A stretch of 64,000 bases of DNA from Linepithema humile (GCF_040581485.1 NC_090128.1:2852001-2916000), one strand, 5' to 3'; shown: positions 11,001 to 24,722, counted from the first letter of the stretch. Program-made: numbers and translations. Notes: generated by a model not told the origin, from the letters alone.

Positions 11001-13209
11001 AATATTGAATAGTAATTGTTTTGTTAATAAGTGGTCGAATATCGGAACATTGAGATATTTACTCCGTCACTTGTTTGCAACACACATCTAGCTTTCAAGC
11101 AAATAAATTACCTATTGCGACATCCTTTATGATTTTTATCGGTTTCCTATTTATCATTGCAGCATTATCTCCAAGTCCAAGTTGACCATATGTATTTTCG
11201 CCCCAACCGTAAAGTTGACCGTCGCAAGTAACAGCCATATTGAAAGTAGAGCCGCAAGAAATGCTTTGAATGTCCTTTTTTTTACCGAATATATCCACAA
11301 TTATGACTTCCATAGGTTTTCGAGCCAAATCAACATCAGTATTACCAACCTGCCCGCAATAGTTTTCTCCCCAACTGTACACCTAAATTAAAAAATTGTG
11401 TAACTCACAACGATCATAATTACCATTGTTATATCTCAATTTTACCTTTCTATCGTCGGTGAGCACGAGAACATGAAAATAACCACATCTAATGTCCACT
11501 ACGCGTTGGCCTGCAAATTCAAGTATTCGAAGAGGGTAGGGTATTATATAATCTATTTCATGTCCACACATGCTGAATGCATTGAGGCCCCAGGAATATA
11601 TCTAAAAAAGAGAATAGATTGTCAGAGATTTCGGTTATTTCACTTCTTTTATACACGAGATATTACAAAAGTCAATTATAAAAATGGAAAAGTTTGGAGA
11701 CTTCGGCTTGCATTACTCAGTTGGCAGAATGCTATTTAATTTTGTAAGCTTGTAGAAATTGTAATTTGTAAGCTTTTTACAAATTCTATAAAATAATTTA
11801 TGGCGACTTTTCATATCGGTAAATATAAAAAAAATGTGAAGATTTTCTTATGTATCTATCTTAGCAAAGTATTCGATATGCAAAAAAAAAAAAATTAAAA
11901 TTACATATGTAAATAGTATTGTGTGTGTGTGTGAAAATAAATATACAAAACATGCATATTAATTATTTCGATCTTTATCAAATTATCAGAGTATGAAAAA
12001 GAATGTATCACAATACATATATCTTACCCTGACAGCACAGCATATCCAAAAGACGTCCAGAGGATATCCCGAAGACGTTTTTAGGACGACAGGACGTCCT
12101 CTGGGCATCCTTTGGATGTATTTTGGACATGTGTGCTGTCTGGGTAACTTTGAAACTTCGTGTTTAATTTCTACTCAACCAAAGAACAAAATCTGTAATC
12201 GTTTTACGATGTTGTGCTCTTAATTCCTTTTAATGCTTAAATTTTCTAATTTAAATGTCATAAAAGAAACTATTTATCTTCAATAAATAAAATCAATATT
12301 TTAACAAAAACATTAATATATGTGCACGCTTTACTGTATTATATATCGATAACTTTTCAATATACCTTTCCTTCCTCAGTCAGTACAAATGAGCAGTCAT
12401 TGGTACATATCATAGTTTTGATATTTTTCTGACACAGATCTTCTACTTTTTTAATCTCTAGAATATTTATCGCATGGCTTTTTATTATTTTTTCATTGTC
12501 CAAACAGTAAACATTCTTATCTTTTGTTACAATTAAAACCGTTTGCCAATTCACAACTGTTTTAAAAAATATGAAATTTAAGTAACATATATCGTCAAAA
12601 TAAAAATAGCAATGAGAAAAAAATAGAAATCAAATTACGTTCGTCATTCTTTCCATACCACATGATCGTTTCAATCTGTAACAGAAACTTTTTATCTAAG
12701 GTGCTTAGTAGCGGCCAGAGCTTCAAATCTTGGCTTTGTAAATATTCCTGGGATTGCAAATATTCGTCATTCTTTAAATCTCTTTCCGTGCGATTCGTTG
12801 TCCTGATAAATATTGTGAAATTTATTCTACATAATTTTTTGTTCAGATTCTGTACGTTAACTGACACCTGCGATTATTCTAACATGGCAGTTGAACGGTG
12901 GCAAAATATTTCTACTGATTAAAAGATAAATAGAAAAAAATAGACAACTTACTGTTTCCCGCTTGATATTGGACTTGTTAGTGCATCTCTCAATGTATTA
13001 TTATATATCGGTGACTTTCTTGGTGACACGTCCGATGACTCTATCGATGACTCTATCGATGACTCTATCGATGACTCTCTCGTTGACAGTCTCTGGTACT
13101 CTCTCGGTGACTCTCTCGGTGGTAATGACGGCACTTGATTTTTTGGTGAAAACTTTTTCAGCAATGACTTTTTCGAAGAACTCATCGATGGCTTAAAATT
13201 TTCTGCCAT
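8017..13209 (-). CDS. RCC1 and BTB domain protein, copy B
   Basis: Minus-strand exons: 13209-12953, 12802-12639, 12556-12366, 11601-11446, 11382-11112, 10468-10338, 10256-9969, 9095-8980, 8883-8786, 8707-8577, 8157-8017; 1944 bases, 647 residues, phases consistent, stop TAA at 8017. The start is the ATG of MAENF (GACAACATGGCAG). N-terminal tail only about 85 residues, basic and Ser-rich, with a short ESSI repeat. RCC1 motifs include YGWGENTYGQLGLG and YVWGKNDDGQLGIG; the BTB part contains IHKN and FLKYVYTGVIDL; BACK ends ACAFKY, like the AFK ending of vertebrate RCBTB. Likely cytoplasmic or nuclear adaptor by family. The extra T before exon 6 relative to copy A is intronic if the TTTTCAG acceptor is used, so the gene is not frameshifted. 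Confidence 0.9.
12027..12144. mobile_element. 118-bp MITE in copy B intron
   Basis: Begins CCCTGACAGCACA and ends TGTGCTGTCTGGG, with further inverted matches inside (ATCCAAAAGACGTCC against GGATGTATTTTGGAC). Flanked by TA. The homologous intron of copy C reads ATCTTAACTTTG with no insert, so this arrived after B and C separated. Probably Tc1/mariner-derived from the TA duplication. Confidence 0.82.
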
Positions 13210-13491
13210 GTTGTCTTCAATGTCGAATCTCAAACTCTTTAACAAGTTTTGAACGAGATTTTGTACAGTCCCAATTATATTTCACACATACAATGCTGTA
13301 CACAACAGAACACTGACCATTTAAATCAAATAACGTTTTTATTTTCAGTCTACTTTAGCCACTGTGTATAGCGGAGAAGCAATGATAAAAAACTTTATTG
13401 TACGAGCATTCAGATATTATTTTTTTATGAATATTTTTACGATATGAGAATTACAGTACGGGAAATCGATTATGTTGCAACAAAAAATTAT

Positions 13492-13762
13492 ATCAATAAA
13501 TTTAAAAGGAGCGTAAAGAGCCAACAGCCAGATATTCGTGCGAAGGTTATCGTGTATTAATATATAACCATTAAACAATACATTAAAAAAACAAACGTTT
13601 CAGCCTGTCATCAGGCCTTTATCAATGTTATTACAAAATTCAAAAAATACGCAACGCAAAAATTATAAACATAAACCGAAGTAAAATTGACATAATAAAC
13701 TGAAGAGTAGTCGCACGAATATCTGGCTGTTGGCTCTTTACGCTCCTTTTAAATTTATTGAT
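13492..13762. mobile_element. Inverted-repeat element upstream of copy B
   Basis: Two arms of about 52 bases, starting ATCAATAAATTTAAAAGGAG and ending with its inverse, enclose about 165 bases. The element is missing from units A and C. The flanks AAAAAATTATAT occur on both sides (about 13479 and 13803), suggesting that the whole insertion is about 13493-13805, slightly larger than the hairpin. Class unknown. Confidence 0.7.
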
Positions 13763-15046
13763 TTTAACAATCATCAGAGCCTGATACATCTATTATTTTT
13801 TAAAAAATTATATATCTCTTTCTCTTGTATGAAAGAATAAATTTATTCAAATTCTTCATTTGCAAAAGTAAGATAGATGCAAGATCTTAGATGAAACATC
13901 TTTTCCAACTGTATTATAATTTCGTTCGTCTTGCTATTTTTATTTACGTGAATCCTAGCACAAGGATAAAATTTGCTGAGATGAGAGTAACTCTGCATAA
14001 AGTATTCGTAACAAGACATTATTATTTGCGCGCACAAGTCATTACATTATGTATGGGTACTGCTTAAATAAAAGCAACTTTACGTAAAATGCTTACGGTA
14101 AATTGTAAAAAATCAAATTTATTAGTTATTCGATAAAAGAAAAACTGTTGCATCGCTTTTCGTTATAATAATACAATTTATGAAACATTTGTACGATTGT
14201 ATTGAATTATTTTTATAATAACTAATTATGACAAATGAATAAAAGTAGAAGATAGTAGAGCTTACCAACAGGTACACAGCTAAATTCTGACTGATTTCTT
14301 AATCTTCTTTCGCAGAAGGAAAGTCGAACAAACGGATCGTTCTTATTAAACGCAAACAAATAAAGAGAGAGAGAGGGAGAAAGAGAGAAATAAATATCTC
14401 TTCGAAATAAAGCATCATAATATCTAAAAAATTTGAATGTGTCAATGATCTTACGAAAAGTCTTAACGAATTTAATGACAATTATAATTATTATTAATTT
14501 GATTAACAGTATTAATCTTTCAATTCTTCTAAAAATGGTGTTAATCTTATAATAATTATAAAACAAAATTCAAAGTTGCAAAAATTTAGAAAAATATAAA
14601 TTTTTTTTTTAAATATGCATTAAATTTGAAGATTCGAAAGTCTTGATGGGCGACAGGCCGTTTTTAACAGTCCGATTGCTGACAATACATTATTCAATAC
14701 TCACTGATATGTAATAATAAAAAACATATTTGCGCAGTAGACATGCAATGCGAATATGTTTATTTACTGCAAAATTAATAATGATATCAAATAATAGCAT
14801 AGAATAATGCATCTAGAAACAATTATGATAAAAGTCGGAAATTGATTTCCCTTGCAAAAGTTTACTTTTAAAAACAAGTCATCTAACTTTGAGTGACGCC
14901 AACAAAACTGTTGAAGGATCAAAAATAATTTTGCATCAATTATATACCTCATTATTATTCGTATTTCTGCTATCTTAAATGATGCGCAGTAATTAATTCC
15001 AATAATTTTTTTAGATTGTGTCAATTTAAAGTCCTCGACACGGAAA

Positions 15047-15065
15047 ACGCATTCCGCGGCCGAGC
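15047..15065 (-). promoter_or_regulatory. 19-bp conserved block, unit B
   Basis: Same 19 bases as in unit A, in the homologous GC-rich island (about 15030-15180) upstream of copy B. The TATA-like stretch reads GATATACCG here, a weaker match than in unit A. Confidence 0.4.
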
Positions 15066-15856
15066 TGAAGCGGTATATCCTTCGCGTTTTAGTTGTTCGA
15101 AGAACCAAAAGCTCCGGTAAAAACCTCGGATGCGCGTCTCGTTTCTCAAATGAAAAAAGCGTGCCGCGGAGTGGGAGATGCAATATTACAAATTACACTG
15201 AATTGACGCAATTTCTAGCGAATAATAATGATTAATATGTTTTTTGAGATCTCGCGTCTTGAGATTCGTGATACATTCGCAAAGTCGTAGACTTTATTTA
15301 TTATAAAAACAAAATTATAAAATTATTAATAATAAATAATGTATGAAATGTATATAATTTTGTAATTAAAAAAAATATATATTTTTCCTAATTAATTTAA
15401 TTCTTATATTTCAAAACTGGAAGATCAAAATTTGTCAAATATTAGACTTATTTATACTATAATAATCATCACTTAATATAAATCACCAAATATAAGACTT
15501 ATCTTTTCCGTATGACAGCTTTCTTTGTCTCTATCTATTTTTATTTGCGCGAATTCTAAAATAATTATAAGAGTCTTACAAGATTAACTCTAGTCGAAGC
15601 AAGAATCCATAAAAAATATTCGTAAAAACACGACGTAATTTGCGTATACAAGTTAATATCTTGTATCAAATTTATGTGCTCACGCTATATGTTACGAAAA
15701 ACAAATATAAATGAAGACGGTCAAAATGCAAACTTAAATAAGGTACATTTGCATATTTAAAACAAGTACAACCTATTTATACTAATTTTTTATCAATTTA
15801 TTAGACTGCTATTAGTATACGTTAATAAATGACCAATAAATACCTAAGCAGACAAA

Positions 15857-18800
15857 TTAATATTTAAAAGCGTTCTCATTGGCTGCTTCAATCATAAAAT
15901 CATACCGCATCTTTTCTGATAAGTTAGCATAACCATTTGTCTTTACCACAGCCGTCAGATTATTTATGGCATACGCCAAGCAGAACTCCTCTATTTCCTG
16001 CAAATTTACGCGACATTTAACGAGCATATAAATAAACATGTATGAGTAAATTGCAATTAACAATAGCGTTAATCCTTATAAATCAACAGTGAAGCATGTA
16101 CCCGACATTATATTTTATTCTAGCAGTTCAAATATCAAATTATACTTAAATAAATAATCAAACTAAAAATATAAAATGTTGCAACATCTAGAAATATGTG
16201 TTTTATACTTCATTAAATTGTAATGTTTTATATTTTATTAAATTGTGATCTTTTATACTTTATTAAATTGTAAAATATAAAAATGTTACTAAAACTTGAA
16301 GATATTTTTATGCATCATAATAAAAGACAATGTTTTCTTTATTTTTCAAAATCGAAAATTTTGTATTTAATTATCGAATCGATAAAGAGAATGTTGAATT
16401 AATCATAGAATGCGAAGGTTTAAAAGTAATATTGAAAAAAAGTACCTTTATTTGCAGTGATATCGCCTCGACATAATAATAAAGGACATTTAATACGTTG
16501 ATCCTTTGCTTTAACATCCGAATGCAAGTTTTCAGAAAGATATTATCGCCGTAAGAAGAAGCTAATACGTAGATCTCTGTAACGAAATGTTACTTTAGTC
16601 ATAATTTATAAGTAATTACGGTACAATCAGACAATACACTTTACTCGAGCTTACCTAATGAATTCTCGTGAGGTAGGACAATTACACCAGTGTATAAATA
16701 TTTTAAGAAGGATTTATATGAAGCAGCAGAGAAATCATTTCGTATGATGACACTATTGAGAACACGGTGACATACAACGTGAAATAAGTTTAAATTCTTA
16801 ATAAGAATTCTTAATAAGAACAATATTGTTTCTGTGGTGAATACTTACCTGTCTGAGTTATGCATAAAAAATTTTTTATACATTTCCGGACACTTAATCA
16901 TAATGACATTTCTGTGAATATATATAGATTTGTTATACGCTATTAACTCAACATCGGCTGACATCTATATTAATAAAAAATGAGAATTATTACAGACAAA
17001 AAAACGAAATATATATCATGCAGACTAGAAACAATATTTCTTACAAGTTTTTTTTTAAATTCTTTAGCAAATTTTAAAGTAATAATTTTACTTAAATCAG
17101 ATTTTATCGAAAAAATATAATAAATCTAACACACACACATATTAATTAATTATGTACATACAGTAGTTCCGAATTACAAAATTACCGTTCAAAATCAATC
17201 AATATGCTATAAAAAGGATGCGATTTTTTATCCTTTAGTAATTATCGCATGAATTTTATCAGCAGCAAGTTTCAGCAGAATTTGAATAAGCTAAATTTGA
17301 TAAGACTAGCTTCTCTCTTGCCGAGTACGAGCACTAGAAATGAATTTTTATCTTTCAAATAAAAAAAAAAGTAATTTTATGTTCGACTACTGTATATACA
17401 TATATTCATTTATACGGATACGAATAATTATGTTTATGTTTACTAATTATGTAATATAATTTTAACTACGGAAGAATATTATTAGGTCTATTTAGATTTT
17501 AGCTATATTTTCTGTCTCTTGTCTCTAACGCTTCTGCAATAGTAAAGAAAAGTATTTGCACACACTCTATCTCTCTCTCTCTTTTGTAATAGTTGGCAAC
17601 AAAAAAAAGATATTACTGAGAGCTATTTCCATCCAAGTGTACATTGTTTTAATTAATGTATCACAAAGGATGCACTTTAAATATAATTTTTTTTTGTTCA
17701 AAATTGCTCTAGAAAAACGAGGTATGCAAATCTTTTTCATCACCGTCTCTCTATTTTACTTTATACTTTAAAATATAAAAAAAATAAAAAATACGAAATA
17801 AAGAAAACTACATACGCAATTGTCGAATACAGTTCCCAAATATGTTGCAGACAAAACATTTGATAATTTGTCGCGTTTGCTTAGGCTTCTACAGGGATTG
17901 TGTACTTTTTTGAAGCTTCTAAGATCTTGAAACGCATTATATATATTGTTAAGATTAATATCATGTGGACTCAAATAACATGTGGGTGCATGAACAGATG
18001 AACCCCATACGTAAATACGGTTGTCTTCATTAACTACTACACTTCTCGTGCAATCATATCGAGTGACGATATCCATTATCTTCCCGATTTTCCTTGTGCT
18101 TATCTGTCGATCATCAAACGCTTCAATTATTGTATACACCTCTCGTCTCTATTATTATTTACAACGATTATATAATGCGATTACCGTAACGGGAGTAACA
18201 ATATAGTCCACGCAGCTCCCGATGCCCAATTGTCCATCGTTGTTTCTACCCCAGACATAGACCAACCCTTCCTGAGTAAGCGCCAACGTATGTTGAGATC
18301 CGCATTCCACTTTTGCTGAAAACGCCACGTTTGCTCAGTGAAATAACTTGCATCGGCAAGTCTTAGATAAATTAAATGTCACAGTAGCCGGACATTCAAA
18401 TCATTATTAAAAATATTATTTTTTCTATCAAAGTAATATTTTCTCATCTGTTTTGTATGACAAAGATAAAAGTTTACGTAACAGAAATAAAATCACAATT
18501 AAGATTATTAATTAATAGTTAATTACGTATTAAAAATATCAGTATCCTGGCATAATGTAGAATACATGTGCGAGATACTTTTGAAATAAGAAATTCAGAA
18601 TTTGGTTTTAATATTGATCGGAAATATATTTTTTTAGCTATTAAATATTATTACTTACTCTTAATAAAATCACTTAATAAGAATCAATCTAAATTGCTTT
18701 ACATAACTTCATATCTCATAAATCATTGTACTACACGGAGAAAATTTTATATCAAAAATTACTATGTACGGTAGTAACCGTGGACCATGAAGGAATTATA

Positions 18801-21349
18801 AAAATTTTTATTATGTTTTTTACATATGAAACATAGTAATAATTTTCGGTCCGCGACTTCATGGTCCGCGGTTAATGCCGTACATAGTAATTTTTGATAT
18901 AAAATTTTCGTCGTGTAATTATTATATAATTAAGTATTACAAAACAATTTCTAATTTATTTTATATGCAAAACTTAAATTGTTAAAGCTCTCTTTTAAAT
19001 ATCATTTTTAGATTTTTTCACATTTATAAGTATTGAATAGTAATTGTTTTGTTAATAAGTGGTCTAATATTAGGACATTGAGATATTTACTTCATCACTT
19101 GTTTGCAACAACTAGCTTTCAAGCAAATAAATTACCTATTGCGACATTTATCGGGATTTTTATCGGTTTCCGATATATCTTTTCGATATTATTTTCAAGT
19201 CCAAGTTGACCAAATGTATTTCCGCCCCAACCATAAAGTTGACCGTCGCAAGTAACAACCATGTTGAAATTAGAGCCGCAAGAAATGCCTTTAATGTCCT
19301 TTTTTTTACCGAATTTATCCATAATTATGACTTCCATAGGTTTTCGAACCACATCATCATTAGTATTACCAACTTGCCCGGAAAAGTTTTCTCCCCAACT
19401 GTACATCTAAATTAAAAAATTGTGTAACTCACAACGATCATAATTATCATTGTTATATCTCAACTTTACCTTTCTATCGTCGGTGAGCACGAGAACATGA
19501 GTATCACCACATCTAATGTCCGCTATTCGTTTGTCTACAAAATCTAACATTTCAAGAGGGAAGGGTATTACATAATCCACTCCATGTCCACACATGCTGA
19601 ATGCATTGAGGCCCCAGGAATATATCTAAAATAGAGAATAGATTGTCAGAGATTTTGATTATTTCACTTCTTTTATACACGAGATATTACAAAAATCAAG
19701 TATAAAAATGGAAAAGTTTGGAGAGTTCGGCTTGCATTACTCAGCTGGCAGAATGCTATTTAATTTTGTAAGCTTGTAGAAATTGTAATTTTAAGCTTTT
19801 TACAAATTTTATAAAATAATTTATGGTGACTTTTCATATCGATAAATATAAAAAAAAAATGTAAAGATTTTTTTATGTATTTATCTTAGCAAAGTATTCG
19901 ATATGCAAAAAAAAAAAATTAAAATTACATATGTAAATAGTATTGTGAAAATAAATATACAAAACATGCATATTAGTTATCTCGATCTTTATCAAATTAT
20001 CAGAGTATGAAAAAGAATGTATCACAATACATATATCTTAACTTTGAAGCTTCGTGTTTAATTTCTACTCAACCAAAGAACAAAATCTGCAATCGTTTTA
20101 CGATGTTGTGCTCTTAATTCCTTTTAATGCTTAAATTTTCTAATTTAAATGTCATAAGAAGAAACTATTTATCTTCAATAAATAAAATCAATATTTTTAC
20201 AAAAACATTAATATATGTGCACGCTTTACTATATTATATATCGATAACTTTTCAATATACCTTTCCTTCCTCAGTCAGTACGAATGAACAGTCATTGGTA
20301 TGTATCATGGTTATGATATCTTTTTGACACAGAGTTTCTACTTTTTGAATTTGTACAGTATTTATTACAGGGTTTTTTATTAATTCTTTATTGTCCAAAC
20401 TGTAATAGTTCTTATCTTTTGTTACAATTAAAACCGTTTGCCAATTCACAACTGTTTTAAAAAATATGAAATTTAAGTAACATATATCGTCAAAATAAAA
20501 ATAGCAAAGAGAAAAAAATAGAAATCAAATTACGTTCGTCTTTCTTTCCATACCACATGATGGTTTCAATCTCTAACAGAAACTCTTCACGTAAGATGCT
20601 TAGTAGCGGCCAGAACTTCAAATCTTGGCTTTGTAAATATTCCTGGGATTGCAAATATTCGTCATTCTTCAGATCTCTTTCTCTTTCGCGATTTGTTGTC
20701 CTGATAAATATTGTCAAATTTATTTTACATAATTTTTTATTCAGATTCTGTGCGTTAACTGACACCTGCGATTATTCTAATATCGCAGTTGCACTTGATG
20801 GCAACATATTTCTGCTGATTAAAAGATAAAAAGAAAAAAATAGGCAACTTACTGTTTGCTGCTTGATATTGTTAGTGCCTTTTTCAATGTAACATTTATT
20901 GGTGACAGTCCCGATGACTCTCTCAATGTTTCTCCCGATGACTCTCTCGATGTTCTTCTCGATGACTCTCTCGATGTTTCTCTCGGTGACTCTCTCGGTA
21001 TTAATCTCGGTGTTACTCTTGGTGATTCTCTCGGTGTTACTCTTAGTGATTCTCTCGGTGTTACTCTTGGTGTTACTCTTGGTGATTCTCTCCATGTTCT
21101 TCTTAATGATTCTCTCGTTGTTTCTCTTGGTGACTTTATCAGTACTTCTCTCGGTGACTCTCTCGGTAACAGTCTCGGTGACTCACTCGGTAACTGTCTC
21201 TGGTACTCTCTCGGTGACTCTCTCGGTGACTCTCCCGGTAACTCTCTCGGTGACTCTCTCGGTGTTAATGGGAATAGTTTTTTTGGTGAAAACTTTTGCA
21301 GCAATGACTTTGTCGAAAAACTAATCGATGGCTTAAAATTTTCTGCCAT
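15857..21349 (-). CDS. RCC1 and BTB domain protein, copy C
   Basis: Minus-strand exons: 21349-20853, 20700-20534, 20451-20261, 19625-19470, 19406-19136, 18315-18185, 18103-17816, 16964-16849, 16752-16655, 16576-16446, 15997-15857; 2187 bases, 728 residues, phases consistent, stop at 15857. Start ATG of MAENF as in copy B. The N-terminal tail is about 165 residues of degenerate RESP/RETS units. RCC1 motifs: YSWGENFSGQVG, YGWGGNTFGQLGL, IYVWG; BTB: IHRN, FLKYLYTGVIVL; BACK ends ENAFKY. The first residue of exon 5 is reached through ATG (AG|ATGTACAG) but this is internal. Closest to copy B in exon lengths. Role as a cullin-3 adaptor is a family inference. Confidence 0.9.
18734..18915. mobile_element. 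MITE, CACGG family, in copy C intron
   Basis: 182 bases, CACGGAGAAAATTTTATATC to AAAATTTTCGTCGTG, flanked by TA. Copy B has the empty site TGTACTAATTATT. Internal palindromic core with TCCGCG repeats as in the other two members. Confidence 0.85.
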
Positions 21350-23308
21350 GTTGTCTTCAATGTCGAATCTTAAACTCTTTAACAAGTTTTGAACGAGATC
21401 TTGTATAGTGCCAATAATATTTCACACATACAATGCTGTACACAACAGAACACTGACTATTTAAACCAAATAACGTTTTTATTTTCAATCTTTACTTTAG
21501 CCACTGTTTATAGCAGAGAAGCAATGATAAAAAACTTTATTTTACGGGAATTCAGACAATATTATTATTTTATGAATATTTTTACAATATGAGAATTTAC
21601 AGTACGGAAAATCGATTGTGTTGCAGCAAAAAATTATATAACTCTTTCTCTTGTATGAAAGAATAAATTTATTCGAATTCTTTATTCGTGAAAGTAAGAT
21701 AAATGCAAGATCTTAGATGAAATATCTTTTCAACCGCATTATACTTAGAACCGTTCGTCTTACTATTTGTATTTACGCGAATTCTAGCATAATCATAAGA
21801 ATAAGATTTGCTGAGATAAGAGTAAATCTGCAAAAAATATTCGTAATAAGACATCATTATTTGCGTGCGTAAGTTATTACATTATGTATGTATACCGCAT
21901 AAAAAAAAAGTGACTTTACGTACATTGTAATAAATAATTGCTCACGGTAAATTGTAATAAAATCAAATTTTCTAGTTATTCGACACAAAAGAAAAATTGT
22001 TGCATCACAATATAATAATACAATTATTAGAGCACTTGTACGAGCATGTATGTTGCATTATATTGAATTATTTTTATAATGAATTATTATAACGAAAGAA
22101 TAAAAGTAGAAAATAGTGTAGCTTACCAACAGGTATACGGCCAAATACTGACTGATTTCTTAATCTTCTTTCACAGAAGGTACGTCGAACGCGCGGATCA
22201 TCTTATTGAACGTAAACAAATAAAGAGAGAGAGAGAGAGAAAGAAAGAGAGAAAAATAAACTTATCTCTTCGAAATAAAGCATCATAATATCTGAGAAAT
22301 TTGAATGTATCAATGTTCTTACGAAAAGTCTTAACGAATTTAATGACAATTAGAATTATTATTAATTTGATTAACAGTATTAATCTTTTAATCCTTCTAA
22401 AAATTGTGTGAATCTTATAATAATTATAAAACAAAATTTAAACTTGCAAAAATTTAGAAAAATATAAAAATTTATTTTTAAATATGCATTAAATTTGAAG
22501 ATTTACAAAATGTCTTGATGGGCGACAGGCTGTTTTTGATAGGATTACTGACAATACATTATTGAACACTCATTGATATGTAATAATAAAAAGTGCGTAT
22601 CTGCAACGCAAATATGTTTAATTACTGCAAAATTAATAATGATATCAAGCAATAGCATAGAATAATGCATCTAGAAACAACTGTAATAACAGCCAACTTT
22701 AATGAGAGACAACTGTGATAGAAGTCGCAAGAGGAAATTCGTTTCTCTCGAAAGTTTAATTTTAAAAACAAGTCGTCTAACTTTGAGTGATGCGAACAAG
22801 ACTGTTGAAGGAATAAGAAAATAAGTAAATAAATAAGTTAAATCTTTTGCATGAATTTAACATGTAAAAATATTGTTAATTACGTATGTCACCGGTGCAT
22901 TAGTAAAAGCGACCAAATAATAAAAATTGTTAAAATACAGTTAAAATAATCAAAAACTTCAAGATATGCATCTGTTTGAAATCTTCTGAAGAGAAAAATC
23001 ACTTAAATAATATGTAATTTAACAATAACATTGCAATTACGTTGCAACGAGTGTGCTGTATGCGAAAGTCCTCTCTCTGCAAGGATAAATTTATATTTAA
23101 ATGTTTCATTAGAATTAAATTATATAATATCATCAAGTGTTTGCATAACGTGTAATCGCGCGTTTCTGTTTCTGCGTTTTCGGAAAAGGCAAACGGAATT
23201 ATCGAGTCGAGGCGAATAGACACTGTTAAGGCATACTGGTCGTGTCAAAGCGCGACGGATACACATTCTATTTATTTTCGTATCGGATTGAAGTCTTCGG
23301 CATGAAAG

Positions 23309-23327
23309 ACGCATTCCGCGGCCGAGC
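23309..23327 (-). promoter_or_regulatory. 19-bp conserved block, unit C
   Basis: Same 19 bases, in the GC-rich island (about 23285-23470) upstream of copy C. The TATA-like stretch of unit A is not conserved here. Confidence 0.4.
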
Positions 23328-24567
23328 CGCAATCGCAATTACTTCGTTTATTAGTTGTTCAAAGGACCAGAAGCTCCAATAAGTATCCTTCTTAAACGCA
23401 CGCGTTTCATTTCTTAAACGAAAAGAGCATGTCGTAGCGTGTGAGATGCGATATTACAATTTACACCAAGCTGACATGTTCCCGAACAAATAATAATGAT
23501 TAATACGTTTTCAGGGATCTCGCGTCCTGGGATCCGTGAGATGCGATATGATTTATATCTTCAAAAATTTAAATTAAAAAAAATTTTATTAAAACAACAT
23601 GAATGATATCAAATATAAAAAGATGAATCGCAGCTATCATGCGTTACGATAACAAAATAATGTAAATAAATCTGTTTGTGCGTGATACAGATTGTCAAAT
23701 TACAAATTTGCATTTGTTTCTCAATCTATTTTGCGATAATCACATATAATTCCATACTACATACATGTGCAATTTGCTGCACATACGCATTTTCACATCA
23801 CCGAAAACTATTGTATATAATTTTGCTCGAATATTATGTTAGAGTAATCCTTGATTGGCATGCATATTAAATTTTGTAGAAATACATGAATCCGTTAAAA
23901 TTAAAACTACTTTTAGTAAAATAATAATTCAGCGGTTTTAAAAATGCTCAATTTTGTGCGTCTAAGAAGTCTGTTTCCTATTTTTTGTGGAGTAGTATAT
24001 GTATATTTGCATAAAACATAATTCCAAAAATCTTTATAGACAAATATATTTTGTAATAAACAAAATTTTAGTTAAATATAAATATTTCATAAAATACTTG
24101 ATATAAAGTATTTGTTCCAGTATAAGGATTTTCGATATATGATAATAATATCGCATGTATAATAAAATAATACATTTGATTTGTGCCATATAGATCAATA
24201 TTTGTGTCACATCGTTTAATAATAAATGTTGCAATCAAATATCATTTTATAAATTGTTTTATCCATCTATATAAATATATATTTAAAATTATATATATGT
24301 GTATTATATATTTATTATATATTTTTATATATATCTTTTTCATTATATATTTTTCGTATTCTTGAATTTAATATATAACACTAAACATGCGATAATAGCG
24401 TAGATCATACGATAAAAATAAATATAAAAAAAGACGAGAAGGTAAATAAGACAGATATACACGAACTGTGTGTTACCTAAAATTAAAGTTAAAATTAATA
24501 AAATTTTTATCAACATACATACAATGTTCTAAATATTAAAGTAAGATTTGTAGAAATTTATAGTTTA

Positions 24568-24722
24568 TAGCCGTTCAAAAACCAAATTGACTATCTATAT
24601 CAAACAAAACTACATCAATTTATTTTATTTATGGAAAGTTAAGCATTAATCATATATTTTGACACTAAAATTGGAAAAATTGCAAAAGTGGAGTTAATCA
24701 ATTTGGTTTCTGAACGGCTTAT
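24568..24722. mobile_element. 155-bp TIR element (MITE)
   Basis: Ends TAGCCGTTCAAAAACCAAAT and ATTTGGTTTCTGAACGGCTTA are inverted copies of about 23 bases. TA dinucleotides flank both ends. No internal coding capacity. Confidence 0.65.

Larger units (their letters stand above)
13210..15856. other. Intergenic DNA between copies B and C
   Basis: Homologous to 5466-8016. Contains the inverted-repeat element, the anonymous ORF at 13843-14019, the conserved donor-like site (plus strand GCTTACCAACAGG near 14260), a GA-rich tract near 14360 and the GC-rich island with the 19-bp block. The MITE of unit A is absent. Confidence 0.6.
1..23540. repeat. Tandem triplication of an RCC1-BTB gene unit
   Basis: Three head-to-tail units of about 8.3, 7.9 and 7.4 kb can be aligned across exons, introns and upstream DNA. 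The same landmark, the donor of the first BTB exon, occurs at about 670, 8980 and 16849, giving offsets of 8310 and 7869 bases. Similarity ends near 23540, just after a conserved block reading as an inexact GGGATCTCGCGTC region. Units 2 and 3 resemble each other more than unit 1: both share a 156-base fourth exon where unit 1 has 213 bases, and the same T-run before exon 6. Length differences are mostly private transposon insertions and the N-terminal minisatellite. The left unit is cut by the window edge. Confidence 0.93.
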
